The notes beneath the pieces were generated by a model. That model saw only the letters and a list, made by a program, of their open reading frames with translations. It had not been told where the DNA came from and did not search any database. A DNA stretch of 64,000 nt, taken from contig NZ_MAEI01000001.1 of NCBI RefSeq assembly GCF_009933255.1, forward strand, positions 22,077-86,076, read 5' to 3'. Positions 45,496-54,164 of the stretch are shown in pieces. Every line of letters starts with the position of its first letter. The stretch's first letter is position 1. This DNA comes from Enterococcus diestrammenae (GTDB lineage: Bacteria; Bacillota; Bacilli; Lactobacillales; Enterococcaceae). The translations under genes were made by a program, and so were the position numbers.

Positions 45496-46539
45496 TTATA
45501 CAAAATCGATTGGTTCAAAACGAATTTTCGTGTCACGATCCACCCACTGCAATAAATCGACAAACTCAGGATGGACAAAGCCGATGCAGTTAGTAGCTGC
45601 TGAAAATGGTAAATCTTCTCGACACAAGTTGATTTCGCCACTATAGCGACCACCCAACTCGTTTTCCATGGTAATCATCCCTTTTTTTCGTTGCAAAGTT
45701 TTTTCAATAGCAATTTTAGGAATACGCGGAGTGGCTAAACGTACTACTTTTTCTGGAATATCTCGACGCACAGCCAATTCCTGTCCATAAAAATCTTGAT
45801 ACCCACCATATAAAGCGACTGGTAAGGTGAGAACTCGTTCTTGTAAATAGCGCTGAATCATTTCAAGGGTGGCAAAACGTGCCAAACTGTCACCTATCAA
45901 GATATCTGTCACGCCAAAGTCTTTGATTAATTCTACGGCTGCAACAAAAGGATGTACCCCACGATGTTTTTCTAACGTTGGTAGTCCTTGATAAAGAGGA
46001 AAACGTTTCAAGGCATCCCCCGGTACAAAAGCCATGATTTTCAATCCCCGTTCCACCAGTTTACGGTTATCAGCTTCAAAAGCAGATGCTGATAAACCCG
46101 TGTCGGTTTTTGGATAAAAATTATGAGCCATCTGAATCTCATTCAAATCTAAGCCGGCTGCTTCTGCTTGTTGTAAGAAGGTCAAACTAACTACACTAGC
46201 ATTTAAAAACAAGATGAAATCTTTTTGTAACGTCACCAGTTGATGGATATCATCAAAGCCGTAATCCAAACGCACCGCTTTGACACCTAAAGCTTTCAGC
46301 GCCTCCATATCCCCCGCGGGAATTTGCAATTTTTCAAAAGTTACTGGTGAGACATCCGGCACCAATAACAAATCGTTGTTGCGGCAGGTTTCCAAAAGTA
46401 ATGGTAATTTCACATCAATGTCAGAAAAATCTTCTTCAGGAATATGCAATGAGGTAAACACGTATTTGGCACCAATCTTGGCTGCTTGTTCCAAATATGA
46501 CACATCTAAATCTTTTAAATAAACTGAGACACCTAACAT
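45496..46539 (-). CDS. mupG: 6-phospho-N-acetylmuramidase, MupG/DUF871 family
   Basis: Protein of 347 residues: a TIM barrel (about 1-235, start LGVSVYLKDLDVSYLEQAA) and a C-terminal beta domain (from about 240, with LGGRYSGEINLCREDLP). The family cleaves MurNAc-6P-GlcNAc to MurNAc-6P and GlcNAc in the cytoplasm. The neighbours murQ, nagZ and a PTS permease match this. RBS GAGGAG. Confidence 0.9.
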   Translation of the reverse strand: MLGVSVYLKDLDVSYLEQAAKIGAKYVFTSLHIPEEDFSDIDVKLPLLLETCRNNDLLLVPDVSPVTFEKLQIPAGDMEALKALGVKAVRLDYGFDDIHQLVTLQKDFILFLNASVVSLTFLQQAEAAGLDLNEIQMAHNFYPKTDTGLSASAFEADNRKLVERGLKIMAFVPGDALKRFPLYQGLPTLEKHRGVHPFVAAVELIKDFGVTDILIGDSLARFATLEMIQRYLQERVLTLPVALYGGYQDFYGQELAVRRDIPEKVVRLATPRIPKIAIEKTLQRKKGMITMENELGGRYSGEINLCREDLPFSAATNCIGFVHPEFVDLLQWVDRDTKIRFEPIDFV

Positions 46540-46592
46540 ATCGTCTCCTCCTAATTCGTAAGAGACGTGATGACCTCTATCAACAGTAAAAG

Positions 46593-46658
46593 TTACAAGA
46601 AATTGTTTGCCTTTATAGCAGACAATTCTGTGCTCTTTCGGGCTGTTGAAGCTGCCAT
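46593..46658 (-). CDS. Possible 21-residue ORF after the EIIC gene
   Basis: ATG at 46658 with a strong GAGGAGG five bases upstream and then 21 codons, rich in Ala, Ser and Lys. It lies 22 bases after the EIIC stop and before mupG. It could be a small protein, a translational coupling peptide or a decayed gene. Support is only the ribosome binding site. Confidence 0.25.
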   Translation of the reverse strand: MAASTARKSTELSAIKANNFL

Positions 46659-46680
46659 CACGCCTCCTCTATCAGTTTTT

Positions 46681-48006
46681 CTAGTTTTCTTGTTCAGTAA
46701 TTTGTTCTTGACGATCCAATGCGATTACAAATGGATAAAAAATCAAGAAGTTGATTACCCAACCAGCTAAGACGAAAACTAACGCTCGCCAGTCCCCACC
46801 AGTTGATAGAAAGGCTTTAATCGGTGCTGGGGTAATCCATGGTACAGATAAGACTGGGATTGGCAACAAGTTCAAAGAGACGAAAATAATTGCCAAAATG
46901 TTCATAACCACCGGTCCTAAAACAAACGGAATCATCATCAATGGGTTCATCATAATTGGCAAACCAAAAATCAACGGTTCCCCAATGTTGAATAATGCTG
47001 GCGCAGTAGCCAAGCCACCTAATGAGCGGTAGCGTTTAGATTTTGCTAATAACAAGGCCAAACACAGCGGTGCCAACCCAATCATGATATAGTTGTCTTG
47101 GAAAATACTGGTATAGATATGTGGTAATTTTTCGCCCAATTGGAAAGCTGTTTGGTTTTCGGCCACCATCTGAGTCCAGAAAGTTCCGGCAACTCCACCA
47201 ACGATATTCCCACCGTGGATACCGACAGCCCACAAACCACGGTTAATAATCGTTGCAACTAACATGGCAACCGGGGTATCACCAACCATTACTAATGGTT
47301 GGAAGACCTTCATAATCATTTCTGGTAAGTTCAATTCTAAAACAGAACCAATCAACCACCAGAAAATAATAACAAACAAGCTTGGAATTAAAGCACTAAA
47401 CGCGTTAGAAACCATTGGTGGGACATTTTCAGGCATTTTGATGGTGAAGTTGCGACGTACGAAGAAACGATACATTTCAACAGTGGCAATGGCTACGATA
47501 ATCGCAGCAAAAACTCCTAATGCCCCTTGATAAGCTGTAGATACACCAGAAAAAGCAGTTGCAGTTGTTGTTCCATCAGCTATGCTTTGAGCATTTTTAG
47601 CAATTTCTTCCGGCGTTGCACCAGCGATTGTTTGTACCGTTTGTGCTGGATTTAGTAAAAACCAGGAAGCCACGGCCAAAATCATCGGTTGCATAATATC
47701 CGTATGTTCTTTTTTATTCTTGTTGTACCATTCCACTGTTGCATAGGACGTTGTAATGACGGTATATAATCCAATAAATGCTGTCCCTACACCTGATGCT
47801 GCAGCAATTTTCCAACGAAAATCTCCTAGAAAATCAAGATACGGTTGATATGGAAATGAAGCAACCAATAAAAACATCGACCCAATAATCAACAAACTCA
47901 TGATTCCTAAACCGTTACGCTGTATGACCTGTACATAACGCAAGTTTGCAAAACGAATCAATGGCGGTGCAATGTGTTTCTCGATAAAATCTGTCAACTT
48001 GTTCAT
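46681..48006 (-). CDS. PTS permease EIIC, lactose/cellobiose family
   Basis: Membrane protein of 441 residues with about eight to ten helices and the EIIC_Lac/CelB signatures GIHGGNIVGG, NIGEPLIFGLPIMMNP and PWITPAPIKAFL. No EIIA or EIIB gene is adjacent, so it must borrow them from another system. By context it imports MurNAc-GlcNAc or a related amino sugar, but MurP of Bacillus belongs to the glucose superfamily, so this would be a different solution. The ATG at 48006 follows GGAGGG; a five-residue extension is possible. Confidence 0.88.
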   Translation of the reverse strand: MNKLTDFIEKHIAPPLIRFANLRYVQVIQRNGLGIMSLLIIGSMFLLVASFPYQPYLDFLGDFRWKIAAASGVGTAFIGLYTVITTSYATVEWYNKNKKEHTDIMQPMILAVASWFLLNPAQTVQTIAGATPEEIAKNAQSIADGTTTATAFSGVSTAYQGALGVFAAIIVAIATVEMYRFFVRRNFTIKMPENVPPMVSNAFSALIPSLFVIIFWWLIGSVLELNLPEMIMKVFQPLVMVGDTPVAMLVATIINRGLWAVGIHGGNIVGGVAGTFWTQMVAENQTAFQLGEKLPHIYTSIFQDNYIMIGLAPLCLALLLAKSKRYRSLGGLATAPALFNIGEPLIFGLPIMMNPLMMIPFVLGPVVMNILAIIFVSLNLLPIPVLSVPWITPAPIKAFLSTGGDWRALVFVLAGWVINFLIFYPFVIALDRQEQITEQEN

Positions 48007-48024
48007 CAAATTTCCCTCCAATAA

Positions 48025-48038
48025 AGTAATCGTTTACA
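48025..48038 (-). promoter_or_regulatory. cre site (CcpA)
   Basis: Minus strand TGTAAACGATTACT matches the relaxed cre consensus at all positions. It lies at the predicted transcription start of the EIIC-mupG-nagZ unit. Confidence 0.7.
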
Positions 48039-48044
48039 ATTGCT

Positions 48045-48103
48045 ATTATACATATAAGAAATTTAATTTCAATATTTTTTTAAATTAAAAGAAATAAAAT
48101 TTC
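48045..48103 (-). promoter_or_regulatory. EIIC-mupG-nagZ promoter with two candidate MurR operators
   Basis: Minus strand -35 TTGAAA (48072-48067), 16-bp spacer, -10 TATAAT (48050-48045). Two GAAAT-N3-ATTTC palindromes lie at 48058-48070, overlapping the -35 and spacer, and 48091-48103, 33 bp apart or about three helical turns. They fit binding by an RpiR-type multimer such as MurR. Confidence 0.6.
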
Positions 48104-48166
48104 TTAGACTTGTATGGGCCAACTGACAGACATTAGCAGATAGATATAAACTTCTTCAATTACGCA

Positions 48167-48216
48167 AAAGCCTACCCAATGATTGCCACTAGCAAATCTT
48201 CTGGGTAGGCTTTTTT
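48167..48216. terminator. Terminator after the sulfatase operon
   Basis: AAAGCCTACCCA/TGGGTAGGCTTT with T-runs on both strands, 45 bases past the sulfatase stop. Confidence 0.8.
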
Positions 48217-48260
48217 AGCTATTCAATCATTAATTAATAGAATCCAGTATAAACAATTGC

Positions 48261-49781
48261 TTAGCGACGACACAAATAGCGGTATTCGAAAATCAGATTA
48301 TCCTTTTGCGCTTCCATCCAATCTTCTAATTTTTGTCGGAGTTCTTCCAATATCGGAAGTTTTTCATCAATCAAGTTCTGTAATTCTCCCGGATCCTCCG
48401 CTAGATCATATAGTTCATCGGTATCTCCTGCATTGAAGACATATTTCCAGTTTTGCCAACGTAGAGCCCGTTGCGAAAAAAGAACGGCTCCGATACCAGA
48501 ACATTCCGTCACGACACAATCCCGCCAGTGACTGACTTTTTCGCCCTCTTGGACTAAAGGTAAAACCGAGCGGCCATCTCTCGCGACAGCTTCAGCTGGT
48601 AAGCCTGCTGCATTGAGAATCGTCGAATAAAGGTCGCAAGTTTGGACAAATTCAGGCACCCGTAGTTTACCGTCAGCTGCTAGCGAAACACTCGTTGCTT
48701 CCATCCCCCGAGGTAGTTTCATCAACAATGGTACACTTGTGATTTCTTCGTACATAAAGATGGCCTTGTCACATAACCCATTGTGAATCCCTAATGATTC
48801 CCCGTGATCCGAGCTGAAGATAATCAAAGTATCTTCGTAAAGCCCTTGTTCCTTCAAAAAATCAAGCAAGCGGCCGATTTGGTAGTCGATGTGACTCATA
48901 TTGGCATAATAATGACGAATATACGGTACAAATTCTTCCCAATCGGTATTATTGGCTCGTTTGACATCATGAATACGTGGTTTATTCTCGCTATCTCCGG
49001 CATAATTTGCCCAAGGTTCAATTTCCAGATCCCGGTATTGGTCCAAAAATTCTGTAGGGGCATAAAATGGCTCATGAGGTCCCCAGAAATTCAATTGAAA
49101 ATACCAAGGTTCTTCTTGCTGCTTAAATTCCGTCAACCATTTTTTAGTACGTTCTACTAAGAAGTGTTCGATCGTCGTATCTAACCCCGAAGTGATTTCC
49201 CCAGCTTGATGGGATGTATAGTTTCCAGAAATCACATGCTCAATCTTGGTTTCTTTACCCAGACTTGCCACATAGGCCTTCAACTCATCGTATATATAAC
49301 CGCCAAAGCCATGTCCTGGGAAATCATCCCCTTGGTAGCCAACTGTCGTAGGAACGGAGCGGGTATTTTGAGCCAATTCGGCAAAGTGAATATTTCCCAT
49401 GAATTGTTGGATATACTGATCCTTGCGTACCGCCTCAGCACCAGTCCCCAAGTGCCATTTGCCGGTATACCCCACTTGATAACCTGCCGCTGCCAAACGG
49501 CGACTCAATAATTCTGGCGTATCGGGCAATTCTTGAACCATCGTGCCGTAATTATACGAATTGGTTAACATGCCATGATGCATGGGGTACAGTCCCGTTT
49601 GCATGGAAGCCCGAGCCGGGGTGCAGATAGGACAAACCGCATAAGCATTGTCAAAATTTAAGCTAGCATCTGCCAACGCATCCAAATTAGGCGTGTTCAC
49701 AGGCAGATTGCCGTAGGTAGAAAGGGTATCCTTTCGTTGTTGGTCTGTTACGATAAATAAAATATTTGGTTGTTTTGTCAT
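48261..49781 (-). CDS. Cys-type sulfatase
   Basis: Protein of 506 residues. N-terminal metal motif ILFIVTDQQRKDTLS, activation motif C53-T-P-A-R in CPICTPARASMQTGLYP (C53 becomes formylglycine), substrate-pocket TGKWHLG, and metal residues in IIFSSDHGESLG. There is no signal peptide, so it works in the cytoplasm on imported sulfated sugars. It needs the anSME encoded in this cluster. Sugar specificity is unknown; GlcNAc-6-sulfate is a fair guess given the GH20 neighbour. Start overlaps the upstream sulfatase stop (ATGA). Confidence 0.93.
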   Translation of the reverse strand: MTKQPNILFIVTDQQRKDTLSTYGNLPVNTPNLDALADASLNFDNAYAVCPICTPARASMQTGLYPMHHGMLTNSYNYGTMVQELPDTPELLSRRLAAAGYQVGYTGKWHLGTGAEAVRKDQYIQQFMGNIHFAELAQNTRSVPTTVGYQGDDFPGHGFGGYIYDELKAYVASLGKETKIEHVISGNYTSHQAGEITSGLDTTIEHFLVERTKKWLTEFKQQEEPWYFQLNFWGPHEPFYAPTEFLDQYRDLEIEPWANYAGDSENKPRIHDVKRANNTDWEEFVPYIRHYYANMSHIDYQIGRLLDFLKEQGLYEDTLIIFSSDHGESLGIHNGLCDKAIFMYEEITSVPLLMKLPRGMEATSVSLAADGKLRVPEFVQTCDLYSTILNAAGLPAEAVARDGRSVLPLVQEGEKVSHWRDCVVTECSGIGAVLFSQRALRWQNWKYVFNAGDTDELYDLAEDPGELQNLIDEKLPILEELRQKLEDWMEAQKDNLIFEYRYLCRR

Positions 49782-51181
49782 TTTCCTGCCAACTCAGCTT
49801 TCTTTTCCCAGTATTCTTTGCCTTGTGGAAACTCAAAATCTCCCATCACTTCGGCTTGTTGGACCAATGTTGCTTGCATAGTTGCTAGTTTTTCAGCAAA
49901 AGCAGGATCTTCAGCCAAATTCACCATTTCTTTGGGATCTTCTTTGATATTAAACAGCTGGGTGTGGGCTCCAAAATCCGTCGCATACTCGATTAATTTA
50001 TAGTCACCTTGCAGCAATCCGCGGATTCTTTGGGTGAAGCTCAAGTAAATCATTTCCCGTCCAGGTTTTTCATCAGCAATCACCGGCAAGAGGCTTTGTC
50101 CAAACAGGCCCTCAGGAATCGGCGTATCGGTGTAATCTAAAATCGTTGGCATAATATCCAATAACAGTGCTCGTTGGGTCACTCGTTTGCCTTTGGGTAA
50201 GCCTGGTCCGGCTATAACCAAAGGAACATGAATGCTATGTTCGTAGAGATTTTGTTTCCCCATTAGGCCGTGTTGACCGATGGATATGCCATTGTCCCCA
50301 CTAAAAATAATCAGTGTGTTTTCCAACTGCCCAGTTTCTTCCAATGCATCGAGAATGGTCCCAATGCGGGCGTCGATATGACTAATCATGGCATAATAAT
50401 CAGCAATATGCTGTCTAACCCGACTTTCAGGACGGGGATAAGCTTCCAAGCTTTCGTCTCGTTCCCGTTTGACATCAAATTCAAAAGGGTGCTCTGGTAA
50501 AAAGTTTTCCGGCAAAGGAATCTTAGCTGGATCGTACATGTTTTTATAGGCTTCCGGCATAGTACGTGGATCGTGAGGCGCTAAAAAGGCCCCGTACAAA
50601 AAGAAGGGTTGCTCTATCGTCGCAACATCATGGATTTTTTCAATCAACTTATCCGCGAACAAATCGGTGGAATGTTTTCCCATCGTCAAATGATCTGCCG
50701 GCATTTGAATCGTGTGGTTGGTAGAAAAAGGATCTTGGGTAAAAGTCCGCCAATCCCGGTACTCTTTTGCAGGGTCAAACTCATTCACGGGCACATTCCA
50801 ATGATCCCACATGCCACCGAAGAAGATTTCACCACCATCTGAGAAGGCCCGACCATAGCCTTTGGTGCCGTTGTGCCATTTTCCAATCCCTACTGTGTGA
50901 TAATTATTTTTTTGAAGTTCTTCACCTAAAATCGCGTGCTCATCAGGAATCACCGCACCGAGATCTTGCAGATCAAACAAGTGTTTAGAGGTTTGCATCA
51001 TCGCCCGTGACGGCATACAAACTGCACCAGAAGTCCCACCAGGAATATAGGCGTTTTCAAAGGTCACGCCTTCTGCTACCAAACGATCCAAGTTGGGTGT
51101 TTGAATATCAGGGTTGCCTAGTGCATGGATTGTGTCAAAACGTTGGTCATCTGCTAGTAAAAACAAGACATTTTTCTTCAT
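49778..51181 (-). CDS. Cys-type sulfatase
   Basis: Second sulfatase, 467 residues. N-terminal VLFLLADDQRFDTIHALG, activation motif C55-M-P-S-R in SGAVCMPSRAMMQ, GIGKWHNG, and LIIFSGDNGISIGQHG. No signal peptide. It is only distantly similar to the neighbouring sulfatase, so the two likely act on different sulfate positions or sugars. It is 31 bases after the GH20 gene. Confidence 0.93.
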   Translation of the reverse strand: MKKNVLFLLADDQRFDTIHALGNPDIQTPNLDRLVAEGVTFENAYIPGGTSGAVCMPSRAMMQTSKHLFDLQDLGAVIPDEHAILGEELQKNNYHTVGIGKWHNGTKGYGRAFSDGGEIFFGGMWDHWNVPVNEFDPAKEYRDWRTFTQDPFSTNHTIQMPADHLTMGKHSTDLFADKLIEKIHDVATIEQPFFLYGAFLAPHDPRTMPEAYKNMYDPAKIPLPENFLPEHPFEFDVKRERDESLEAYPRPESRVRQHIADYYAMISHIDARIGTILDALEETGQLENTLIIFSGDNGISIGQHGLMGKQNLYEHSIHVPLVIAGPGLPKGKRVTQRALLLDIMPTILDYTDTPIPEGLFGQSLLPVIADEKPGREMIYLSFTQRIRGLLQGDYKLIEYATDFGAHTQLFNIKEDPKEMVNLAEDPAFAEKLATMQATLVQQAEVMGDFEFPQGKEYWEKKAELAGK

Positions 51182-51212
51182 GTCATTTTCCTCTTTCCCT
51201 ATTTCCTATTTC

Positions 51213-52562
51213 TTATTGAAGTAATCCCTGATAGATATTGCGAATCACGTCCTGATCCCCTAATAATCGTTGATCGGCTTTTTGCATTAGCGCCGCCATC
51301 AAATAAAAGACATTTTCCACGACTTCTGCCGGGGTCAGCGCATCTGGAATATCACTCCAGATGGCAATTGCATTAGCTGCTACTGAAGTCAATTGGTCCT
51401 CATTGATAACCTGTTGTTGTGGGAAGTCCACTGGTGTCCAGCCGGTCATGATTTTTTCATAGGTTGGGTAGGTATATGAAGCATGCTCTCCTAGTACATA
51501 ATAGAAGTAATTGTCGTTATGGTTAATCACCGTGTAACCCAAATCGATGAAGGTTTGGATTGGGGCCATGTTTTTATTCCACCGCGTCCAATAGCTAATC
51601 ATACAATCTTTGGTCAAATGCAAGCCTTCTGTCCGATTCACTCGATAAAAGCCATCATTCCAAACCAACGGAATAAACCCTAATTGTCGCACATAAGCCA
51701 CCGTTTTGTTGACGTATTCGATAAAGACTTCGATACCACTTGCCTCAGGGCCGTATTTTTCGGCAGCATAATTTGCTAATGTTGGATAGTTATGCAGATC
51801 ATCGAAAGGTACAAATTCATCCGCACCGACATGGAAATAGCGACAGTCCACGAACAACTGAGCATACTCTTCATAAATTGACCAAATAAATGCCACTGCC
51901 TCTGGATTTAAGATATCTAGAGCTTTTTCATCCTTAACCAAGGTCCCATCTTCTGCAAGTTTATCCAACCGCCATTCCGGTTTATCCGCCAAGACATGCT
52001 TCAAGTGCCCTGGAGAATCAAAATCCGGAATAATTTCGATGTGTTGCGCTTGGGCATATTGGATCAATTCTCGCACTTCGGCTTTGGTCAAATGTTCAGC
52101 AGATGCCAACCAAGGGTAGCGTTCAGACTCGATCCGAAAGCCTTCATTTTCAGAAAAATGCAGTTGCAATTGATCAAAATTAAAGATTGCTAGACTATCT
52201 ACCAACTCTTTCAAGGTTGTCAGCGGAAAGAATTTGCGTCCCATGTCTACCATCAATAATTTTTTCTGGGGACTTAACGTGATGGTCTCCGAGATAACCG
52301 CAACTTTTCCCAATAAGCGTTGCAACACCATCATCGTTCCTTTAAACAAGGCGCTTTCATTTTCAGCAGCGACTGTAATGGCATCGGCGGCAGCCGTAAT
52401 CAAAATCTGATCTTGTGGGACTGTCGGATCCAGTTGCAAGACTAAGTCGCCTTGTTCCCCTTGCAGAGGCAGCACTTCACCGGTAAAGCGCTGCCAAAAG
52501 CGGTTAAAGGCTTTGGCACAAGCTAAAGTTTCATTACTCGCTTGGATTGATGTGATTGTCAT
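51213..52562 (-). CDS. Beta-N-acetylhexosaminidase, GH20
   Basis: Enzyme of 449 residues that removes terminal beta-GlcNAc or GalNAc. N-terminal GH20b-like domain (about 1-100), catalytic barrel from KLLMVDMGRKFFP, with the Asp-Glu pair D248-E249 in RYFHVGADEF. No signal peptide, so cytoplasmic. Presumably it acts after desulfation by the sulfatases. RBS GGGAGGAAAC. Confidence 0.92.
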   Translation of the reverse strand: MTITSIQASNETLACAKAFNRFWQRFTGEVLPLQGEQGDLVLQLDPTVPQDQILITAAADAITVAAENESALFKGTMMVLQRLLGKVAVISETITLSPQKKLLMVDMGRKFFPLTTLKELVDSLAIFNFDQLQLHFSENEGFRIESERYPWLASAEHLTKAEVRELIQYAQAQHIEIIPDFDSPGHLKHVLADKPEWRLDKLAEDGTLVKDEKALDILNPEAVAFIWSIYEEYAQLFVDCRYFHVGADEFVPFDDLHNYPTLANYAAEKYGPEASGIEVFIEYVNKTVAYVRQLGFIPLVWNDGFYRVNRTEGLHLTKDCMISYWTRWNKNMAPIQTFIDLGYTVINHNDNYFYYVLGEHASYTYPTYEKIMTGWTPVDFPQQQVINEDQLTSVAANAIAIWSDIPDALTPAEVVENVFYLMAALMQKADQRLLGDQDVIRNIYQGLLQ

Positions 52563-52627
52563 TATTTGTTTCCTCCCAAATGTCGGCTGAAGAGCTCATT
52601 TTTCTGAGCTCCTCAAGCCCAATGTTT

Positions 52628-53287
52628 TTATTTTGATGTATGATAAACCCTCGACTGAAAGCGACCCCACCAACGTAGCAAGGGATTATCCGCTTCCTGT
52701 AAGAAGAGGCCTAATAACAAACTATTAAAATAACTAAAAGCAATCCCGATGACCACCGCCTGCCAGTTATAGGCAAACAAGCCTAAAACCAAGACACTCC
52801 AGTTCAGCCAACGTAACACTTTGGCCACCCCTAATTTGGGGCGATAGCGGTGGACGATTAAAGCCACCACGTCCAAGCCAACGGTGGAGGTATCCGAAGA
52901 CAGGCACAAAGCATAGCCTGCTGCGATAAACAAGCTAGCAAATAAAAAATCCACTGGCAAGTTGATCTGGGCGCTGATTGGGGCTAAATAAAACAAGCTA
53001 AAAAATAAGTTGTAACAAATGCTCGAATACACTGAACGCAGCAAGTTACCTCGTCCCAAAAAGATGCCACTTAAGATTAATAAAACTAAGGTGATCCCAT
53101 TTGTCATCAAGAGCAATGGGAGACCGGTCAATTCATTGGCAATCATGGATAAGCTAGTGACCCCGCCGTTGATGATAGCATTGGGTTTCATCCACTGAGC
53201 GTACGCAAATCCCAATAACGCCGTTCCTAAAGTCACTTTCGCTAAGGCCCGGCCTTCTGTTTCGATTAGCTGTTTCATTTTTTCCAT
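52628..53287 (-). CDS. YitT family membrane protein (short form)
   Basis: Protein of 219 residues with five to six helices and SDTSTVGLDVVALIVHRY, the counterpart of the TGGLD motif. The C-terminal DUF2179 domain present in the YitT protein at 25148-25993 is missing. Both YitT genes in this window sit in glycan-linked operons, which hints at uptake of amino-sugar products; this is inference. It lies five bases after the MBL gene. Confidence 0.82.
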   Translation of the reverse strand: MEKMKQLIETEGRALAKVTLGTALLGFAYAQWMKPNAIINGGVTSLSMIANELTGLPLLLMTNGITLVLLILSGIFLGRGNLLRSVYSSICYNLFFSLFYLAPISAQINLPVDFLFASLFIAAGYALCLSSDTSTVGLDVVALIVHRYRPKLGVAKVLRWLNWSVLVLGLFAYNWQAVVIGIAFSYFNSLLLGLFLQEADNPLLRWWGRFQSRVYHTSK

Positions 53288-53292
53288 GTTGC

Positions 53293-54120
53293 TTAAAACT
53301 CCTTAATTAACCCGTCATAGGCGACATCGAATCCATAAGGGCTTACCAGATCCAGCATTTCCTGATGAGTCAGTTTACTATTGTGAGAAAAATGGTTGCA
53401 GACAAACTGTGTCTTGTGATCGACAATACCTAACGCCAACAACCGTTCCCGCGTTTTGAGATTATTAGGGAAGCCTTGATGATTGCGGGGACTATCGTCA
53501 GCTTGATGGTTACAATCGATGGAAACAAAATCATAATACGGCCGCGTCTCTTCTAGAAAAGACCAAGTCTCTTCAGGAAACTCGCCAGTATCATGGGCAT
53601 AAAGCATCTGTTTTTTTCCATCGCTAATCCCATACAGCAAACAAGTTTCCCGTTGATCATGGTCAGCAGCTAAAGGAGTAACTTGATAATCCATGATGGC
53701 CACCGTTTGAAAAGGCGTCATCAAATGAAACTTCACCCGCTCTTCCTCCCAGTAACCTTCCAGATCAAAGACCCGTTTCATAAAATCATAGACTCGTTGA
53801 TTGCCGTATACATTTAAGGTTTGGGAGACCTTTGGCACATAGCCGCTGAGACGCAACACCAAATCTTCTGCATAAAAGTGATCGGAATGGCTGTGGGTCA
53901 CCAGTAGATGGCCAATGTTGGATAAATCAAACCCATATTGTAAATAATGGGCATAGGTGTCCCCTGGAAAATCAATCAGTAGTTGCTCATCCACTAGTGA
54001 CTGGGAGCGGGTACGAATATCCTTGCCACCCTTGCGACGAGCGGTTTGGCACAACTCACACTCACAATACAAGGCCGGTACCCCTTCTGCCGCCGCTGTT
54101 CCAAAATACTGCAGTTTCAC
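53293..54120 (-). CDS. MBL-fold hydrolase, PhnP-like
   Basis: Protein of 275 residues. Metal motif LLVTHSHSDHFYAEDL, later AADHDQRETC and VCNHFSHNSK. A Cys cluster CECELCQTAR near the N-terminus matches the structural zinc site of PhnP-type phosphodiesterases. The substrate is likely a phosphodiester or cyclic phosphate sugar, but is not known. GTG start at 54120 with GAGGG upstream. It is between anSME and the YitT gene. Confidence 0.82.
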   Translation of the reverse strand: MKLQYFGTAAAEGVPALYCECELCQTARRKGGKDIRTRSQSLVDEQLLIDFPGDTYAHYLQYGFDLSNIGHLLVTHSHSDHFYAEDLVLRLSGYVPKVSQTLNVYGNQRVYDFMKRVFDLEGYWEEERVKFHLMTPFQTVAIMDYQVTPLAADHDQRETCLLYGISDGKKQMLYAHDTGEFPEETWSFLEETRPYYDFVSIDCNHQADDSPRNHQGFPNNLKTRERLLALGIVDHKTQFVCNHFSHNSKLTHQEMLDLVSPYGFDVAYDGLIKEF

Positions 54121-54164
54121 TTAAAGTCCCTCTTTTCTTTTTACTCTCTTTTAGTACAAACGTT

